From the NCBI RefSeq assembly GCF_038502225.1, contig NC_091298.1, positions 41,960,862 to 42,024,861 of the forward strand: a stretch of 64,000 bases of DNA, in the 5' to 3' direction. Below the pieces are notes generated by a model that worked only from the letters and a program-made list of their open reading frames with translations, ran no database searches and was not told where the DNA came from. Of this stretch, positions 60,649 to 64,000 are shown in pieces. A program made the translations under genes and the position numbers. Each line of letters starts with the position of its first letter. Position 1 is the stretch's first letter. The stretch is from Cherax quadricarinatus (taxonomy: Eukaryota > Arthropoda > Malacostraca > Decapoda > Parastacidae).

Positions 60649-63324
60649 TTACTTTAATGAATTTGACATAGCAAGTAACAAAAGGTATTTGGGCATTAAA
60701 ATTTTAAATGGGGAAGTGCCCAAATACTCGTCAAAATGTTCTAAGGACACCATAAGAGCTATAGCATAATTTTTCTGGTGTCGTTTGAGCTTAGATGAAT
60801 AGTAACATATAGGATGGAGAATATCAGTGGATGTTGACTGTTGGAGCAGCACAGCACCCACTGCATAACCACTCGCATCTATATGTAAAAAGAAGGGAAG
60901 ATTAAAATTAGGACTTTTCAACACAGGAGCAGAGGAGAGCAAACGTTTCAACCTTTTAAACGAGTCTGAACAATCTCTAGTCCAGATGAACTGAACTTTA
61001 CTACTAGTAAGCTCAGTGAGAGGAGCTGCAATCTGAGAAAAGTTTGGACAGAACCTGCGATAATATCCTGCCATACCCAGGAATCTCTGTACTCCCTTCC
61101 TATCCTGTGGCACTGGAAATTCAGAAATTGCACGAACCTTAGCCTCAATAGGAGCAACCTCACCTTGGCCGATACAAAAGCCTAGATAGGTAATCTTGGC
61201 TTGACCAAAACTACATTTAGCTAAGTTAACAGTGAAGTTGTAGTGCGCCAGTCTCTCAAACAATGCTCTGAGACGCGTCAAGTGCTGTTCCCACTCGTCA
61301 CTGTACACCACTAAGTCGTCAAGGTAGGCTTCTACTCCTTCTAAGTTGTAGGTCAACTCGTTCATTATACGTTGGAATGAAGAAGCAGCGTTACATAGGC
61401 CGAAGGGGGTGACGAGGTAGTTAAACAATCCATCTTGAACAGTAAAAGCAGATATTTCTTGAGCACGTTCAGTAAGCGGGACTTGATAATAGCCTCGTAA
61501 GAGATCTAAACGGCTGACAAACTGGGCTCCTGACACACGGTCAATAAGGTCGTCAATGCGAGGTAGAGGATAACCATCAGGCTGTGCACTGTAATCAGTG
61601 CACATCCTGAAACTACCGTCAGGTTTAGGCACTAAAATACAGGGAGATGCCCATGGACTTTTACTGCGCTCAATAAGTCCGTGAGATAACAGAAAATCAA
61701 CCTCTTCTCTCAATGCTTGATGCTTCGTTGGACTCATCCTATATGGTGATTGCTTAATGGGTGATGCTCCCTGTACATCAACGTCATGTACACCTAGAGT
61801 ACAACGTTCAGGAACATCACTGAACAATTCAGGGAAATGCAAAATCATATTTTTAATATCACCAGCTTTATCAATCCCAAGGTTACTAAGAAAATGGTCT
61901 AGTGATTGTAGAGTCACTGAATTTTCTAAACGAACCTCTATACCTCTAGAGATGTCAGGTAGACTGACGTTTTCTTCCTCTGTCCTAGGAAGAATAGAAG
62001 TAGTAGGTAGAGGACTAGCGTAGTATGTCTTAAGCTGGTTAACATGGTACACATGATTAGATTTCTTTTTCCCAGGCGTACGTACCAAATAATTTACGTC
62101 GCTAAGCTTTTTCACTACTTCCAGGGGACCATCATACCTGGCTTGTAGAGCATGACCTGGTACTAATTTCCTAGCCATCACCTTATCTCCTGCTTTAAAA
62201 GAACGAGAGACAGCACGCTTGTCATAATGTTGCTTCATTCTAGCTTGGGCTGAAACTAGGTTTTTCGAAGCTAGCTCTCTAGCGGCTGTCAAATGTTGCT
62301 GCATTAATGAAGGTGAAGTACTCAATGATGGATTTGATTTTCCTGTCCACACGTCTTTCAACACTGCGAGATGACCACGCACTTGGTGTCCGAATATTAA
62401 TTCAAAAGGATTAAACCCGAGACTTTCTTGCTCACTTTCTCTCATAGCGAACAGAAGAAAAGGTGTACCCTCATCCCAGTCTCTAGAAAAATGTTCACAA
62501 GAAGCTCTCATCATTGACTTCAGTGTCTGATGAAATCTCTCTAGAGCACCTTGTGACTGTGGATGATAACTGGTTGAAAGTACAGACTTTATTCCTAGGT
62601 GGGATAATGCTTCTCGAAAGATCTTAGAAGTGAAGTTAGATCCCTGATCTGATTGTATCTCTCGTGGCAATCCAACCAGGGAGAAAAATTTCATCAGGGC
62701 TCTCACAATAGCACGAGCATTAATTTTTCTCATAGGAATAGCTTCGGGATAGCGTGTTGCAGCGTCCATAATAGTAAATAAGTATTGGTTTCCTAGTTTG
62801 GTTCTAGGCAAAGGACCAACACAATCAATAATAAGACGTGAGAATGGTTCACCATGCACGGTGATAGGAATGAGAGGTGCAGGTGGTGTGTGCGCTGGCT
62901 TGTCTGTCTCTTGACACACGTGGCAACGTCGCACATGATCAGCTACTGTTTCCTTCATCTTTGGCCAAGTAAAATGTTTTGTCAGTTTACAGAGTGTCTT
63001 CTTGACACCCAAATGTCCTCCTATGGGACTATTGTGAGCAAAATCAATGGCTTGTTCACGAAATGTAACTGGTAACACTACGAGATGCTTGACTGTGGTG
63101 GAAACACTATCAGCTGACAACTTACATGTATTTTTCTCCATCAGTACACCGTTACTATAATAGTAACAATTATTGAGATCCTTTGCTTCACTCTCAGTAA
63201 CTGCTATATCTCTCAGTCTTTCCAGTGACTGATCAACAAACTGATCCTTGATTAAATCATCATGAGTTAGAAATTTAACGTCAGTTGTGTCCTGACTAGG
63301 TTGCTGACAGGGGGGGAGTTGGTG
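60649..63324 (-). CDS. pol: Pol of element B: integrase, then reverse transcriptase and RNase H
   Basis: Open from about 63324 (first Met 63141) to 60649; residue numbers are from that Met. Integrase comes first: HHCC zinc finger (H36, H43, C73, C76), DDE core D106, D165, E201 with 35 residues between the last two, and a GPY/F-like YDGPLEV at 336-342. RT follows: SPWASPCILVPKPDGSFRMC, LDLLRGYYQVPL, TPFGLCNA and YLDD at 606-609; then RNase H starts at HIDASG (753-758). Gypsy sequence with Copia-like order is the hallmark of Gmr1 elements. Damage: about five residues missing after CTDY (517), the NYA-IAL stretch lacks the catalytic Glu segment, and RNase H ends early by a larger deletion. The element is therefore probably inactive. 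Confidence 0.9.
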   Translation of the reverse strand, partial: HQLPPCQQPSQDTTDVKFLTHDDLIKDQFVDQSLERLRDIAVTESEAKDLNNCYYYSNGVLMEKNTCKLSADSVSTTVKHLVVLPVTFREQAIDFAHNSPIGGHLGVKKTLCKLTKHFTWPKMKETVADHVRRCHVCQETDKPAHTPPAPLIPITVHGEPFSRLIIDCVGPLPRTKLGNQYLFTIMDAATRYPEAIPMRKINARAIVRALMKFFSLVGLPREIQSDQGSNFTSKIFREALSHLGIKSVLSTSYHPQSQGALERFHQTLKSMMRASCEHFSRDWDEGTPFLLFAMRESEQESLGFNPFELIFGHQVRGHLAVLKDVWTGKSNPSLSTSPSLMQQHLTAARELASKNLVSAQARMKQHYDKRAVSRSFKAGDKVMARKLVPGHALQARYDGPLEVVKKLSDVNYLVRTPGKKKSNHVYHVNQLKTYYASPLPTTSILPRTEEENVSLPDISRGIEVRLENSVTLQSLDHFLSNLGIDKAGDIKNMILHFPELFSDVPERCTLGVHDVDVQGASPIKQSPYRMSPTKHQALREEVDFLLSHGLIERSKSPWASPCILVPKPDGSFRMCTDYSAQPDGYPLPRIDDLIDRVSGAQFVSRLDLLRGYYQVPLTERAQEISAFTVQDGLFNYLVTPFGLCNAASSFQRIMNELTYNLEGVEAYLDDLVVYSDEWEQHLTRLRALFERLAHYNFTVNLAKCSFGQAKITYLGFCIGQGEVAPIEAKVRAISEFPVPQDRKGVQRFLGMAGYYRRFCPNFSQIAAPLTELTSSKVQFIWTRDCSDSFKRLKRLLSSAPVLKSPNFNLPFFLHIDASGYAVGAVLLQQSTSTDILHPICYYSSKLKRHQKNYAIALMVSLEHFDEYLGTSPFKILMPKYLLLLAMSNSLK

Positions 63325-63850
63325 TTAATGATCCTGGGCGCAGAGCGTCACTAAACAACATATTCAAGCCCAAATCATTGTCATCAACTAACTCAACAGG
63401 AGACAAGGATGGTTGTTGAATCTTTGACATAGCTCTAGTAATTGCGCTGAGAGGAAATAAAATAGGTTTCTCTCTACAAGCTTCAATGGCATAATTATCA
63501 TCAGTGTTATTATCAATCACAAGTGGTTCTTTACATATACCAGCATGAAGGATATCGTTCCCTATCAACAAGTCCACTGACCTGATGGGAAATACACCAC
63601 TGGATATACCCACTGAAATATAACCTGTATAATAGCTTGTTTGAATATAAACTTTGTGCAGAGGCACTTTTATAACAGCCCCTCCATAGGCCTCTAACAA
63701 TACATCTATCTTGCAATAGGTATCATCAGTTATGGGCAGTACATCTTCTCTCAATAACGTGAGATAACTGCCAGTGTCTCTGAAAGTAATTATCTCAGTA
63801 AGATGTGATTCGTCAAATCCTACTTTACTTCTCGAAAAGTAAGGACTCAT
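63296..63850 (-). CDS. pro: Aspartic protease region of element B
   Basis: From MSPYFSR at 63850 the frame shows TFRDTGSYLTLL with the DTG active site (about residues 24-26), strand-rich sequence, and SVDLLIGNDIL (a LLIG-type flap-end motif). It retains an acidic linker and ends at 63296. It lies in the same frame as the gag C-terminus upstream, with one TGA between. Downstream it is out of frame with integrase by one base, and the shift falls at a C7 run (63311-63317 on plus as G7), so a single-base indel is the simplest cause. The Met is not necessarily a start; synthesis would be as Gag-Pro-Pol. Confidence 0.82.
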   Translation of the reverse strand: MSPYFSRSKVGFDESHLTEIITFRDTGSYLTLLREDVLPITDDTYCKIDVLLEAYGGAVIKVPLHKVYIQTSYYTGYISVGISSGVFPIRSVDLLIGNDILHAGICKEPLVIDNNTDDNYAIEACREKPILFPLSAITRAMSKIQQPSLSPVELVDDNDLGLNMLFSDALRPGSLTPTPPLSAT

Positions 63851-63889
63851 GGCTGAACGAATCTTTTCGTCAGATACACTTTCTGACGC

Positions 63890-63895
63890 TAGTCA
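63890..63895 (-). promoter_or_regulatory. Candidate stop-readthrough signal TGA CTA between gag and protease
   Basis: Gag stops at TGA followed by CTA, the best-known eukaryotic readthrough context (UGA CUA), with the protease continuing in the same frame. Element A has TGA CCA at the homologous place (58730-58735), also with no frame change and the same preceding AGA codon. Confidence 0.55.
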
Positions 63896-64000
63896 TCTGT
63901 TCTGAGTAATATTATCTAAAACAGTAGGATCAGAGGTATTACTAGGATTTTGGTGCCTTTGTTGCTCGGAAGAGGATACCACTTGTGTGGGGGCGCCAGC
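63896..64000 (-). CDS. gag: C-terminal end of gag of element B (partial)
   Basis: An open frame enters from the window edge (polar, Gln/Ser/Thr-rich, ...NTSDPTVLDNITQNR) and ends at TGA 63893-63895. It is in the same frame as the protease. Most of gag is outside the window. Confidence 0.6.

Noticed and set aside
63311..63317. Programmed frameshift at the C7 run between protease and integrase
   Set aside because: Possible, but a single-base indel in a homopolymer of an already damaged copy is simpler, and no second copy is available to test it.

Overview
This window is eukaryotic, repeat-dominated DNA, most likely from a decapod crustacean (a crayfish-like genome is my best guess). That inference rests on retroelement 3' ends with TTCTTATGTTCTTATG tails, a tRNA-derived SINE of decapod type, Penelope-like fragments and large minisatellite arrays. 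I see no convincing host gene, rRNA gene, functional tRNA gene or CRISPR array. By my estimate just over half of the window (about 33 kb) is tandem repeat. Because their consensus units lack stop codons, those arrays produce hundreds of long but spurious open frames.

Layout, left half. 1-3010 is a 23-bp satellite. 3011-3689 is AT-rich DNA holding a truncated LINE 3' end. 3690-5150 is a 25-bp satellite. 5155-19891 is a 14.7-kb array of a 32-bp unit with an internal duplication of about 2 kb, ending at a 100-N assembly gap. 19992-21200 holds tandem 423-bp Penelope-type pLTR units and a second tail with a hammerhead-like core. 21205-22530 is a non-LTR reverse transcriptase fragment. Then follow minisatellites: 22-bp with a 194-bp higher-order period (22500-23768), 30-bp with 59 identical copies (24383-26212), 34-bp (to 27600) and 35-bp (to 28755).

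Middle. 29686-32880 is a dead hAT-type (ZBED/GTF2IRD2-like) transposase gene. It is expanded internally by a 53-bp minisatellite, broken by a SINE, and runs directly into a 22-bp satellite that appears to start from its own coding sequence. That satellite is split by a 4.5-kb minus-strand CR1/L2-like LINE (33147-37620), and its far edge is cut by the LTR of a Ty3/gypsy element (38727-41812, minus). The RNase H region of that element carries a palindromic, hammerhead-bearing Penelope-type insertion with a 13-bp target-site duplication. Two further LINE copies (42377-46496) are each bounded by (AC)n tracts, followed by a 4-kb satellite.

Right part. 50907-55085 is an apparently intact LINE. Its ORF1 is a coiled-coil plus SGNH-esterase protein, and its ORF2 (endonuclease-RT, 981 aa) starts in an overlapping TGATG stop-start. 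From 55.1 kb to the window end are nested Ty3/gypsy elements. Element A (plus strand; PBS, gag, start of protease) carries a solo LTR with a 5-bp TSD inside gag, and its protease is cut off by element B (minus strand). Element B has the order gag - protease - integrase - RT - RNase H, the Copia-like order known for the Gmr1 group of Ty3/gypsy elements. In both A and B, gag and protease share one frame and are separated by a single TGA in the same context (AGA TGA CYA), which suggests stop-codon readthrough.

The genes do not cooperate in a host pathway. The window is best read as layers of mobile elements inserted into one another and into minisatellites, some of which seem to have been born from the elements themselves.
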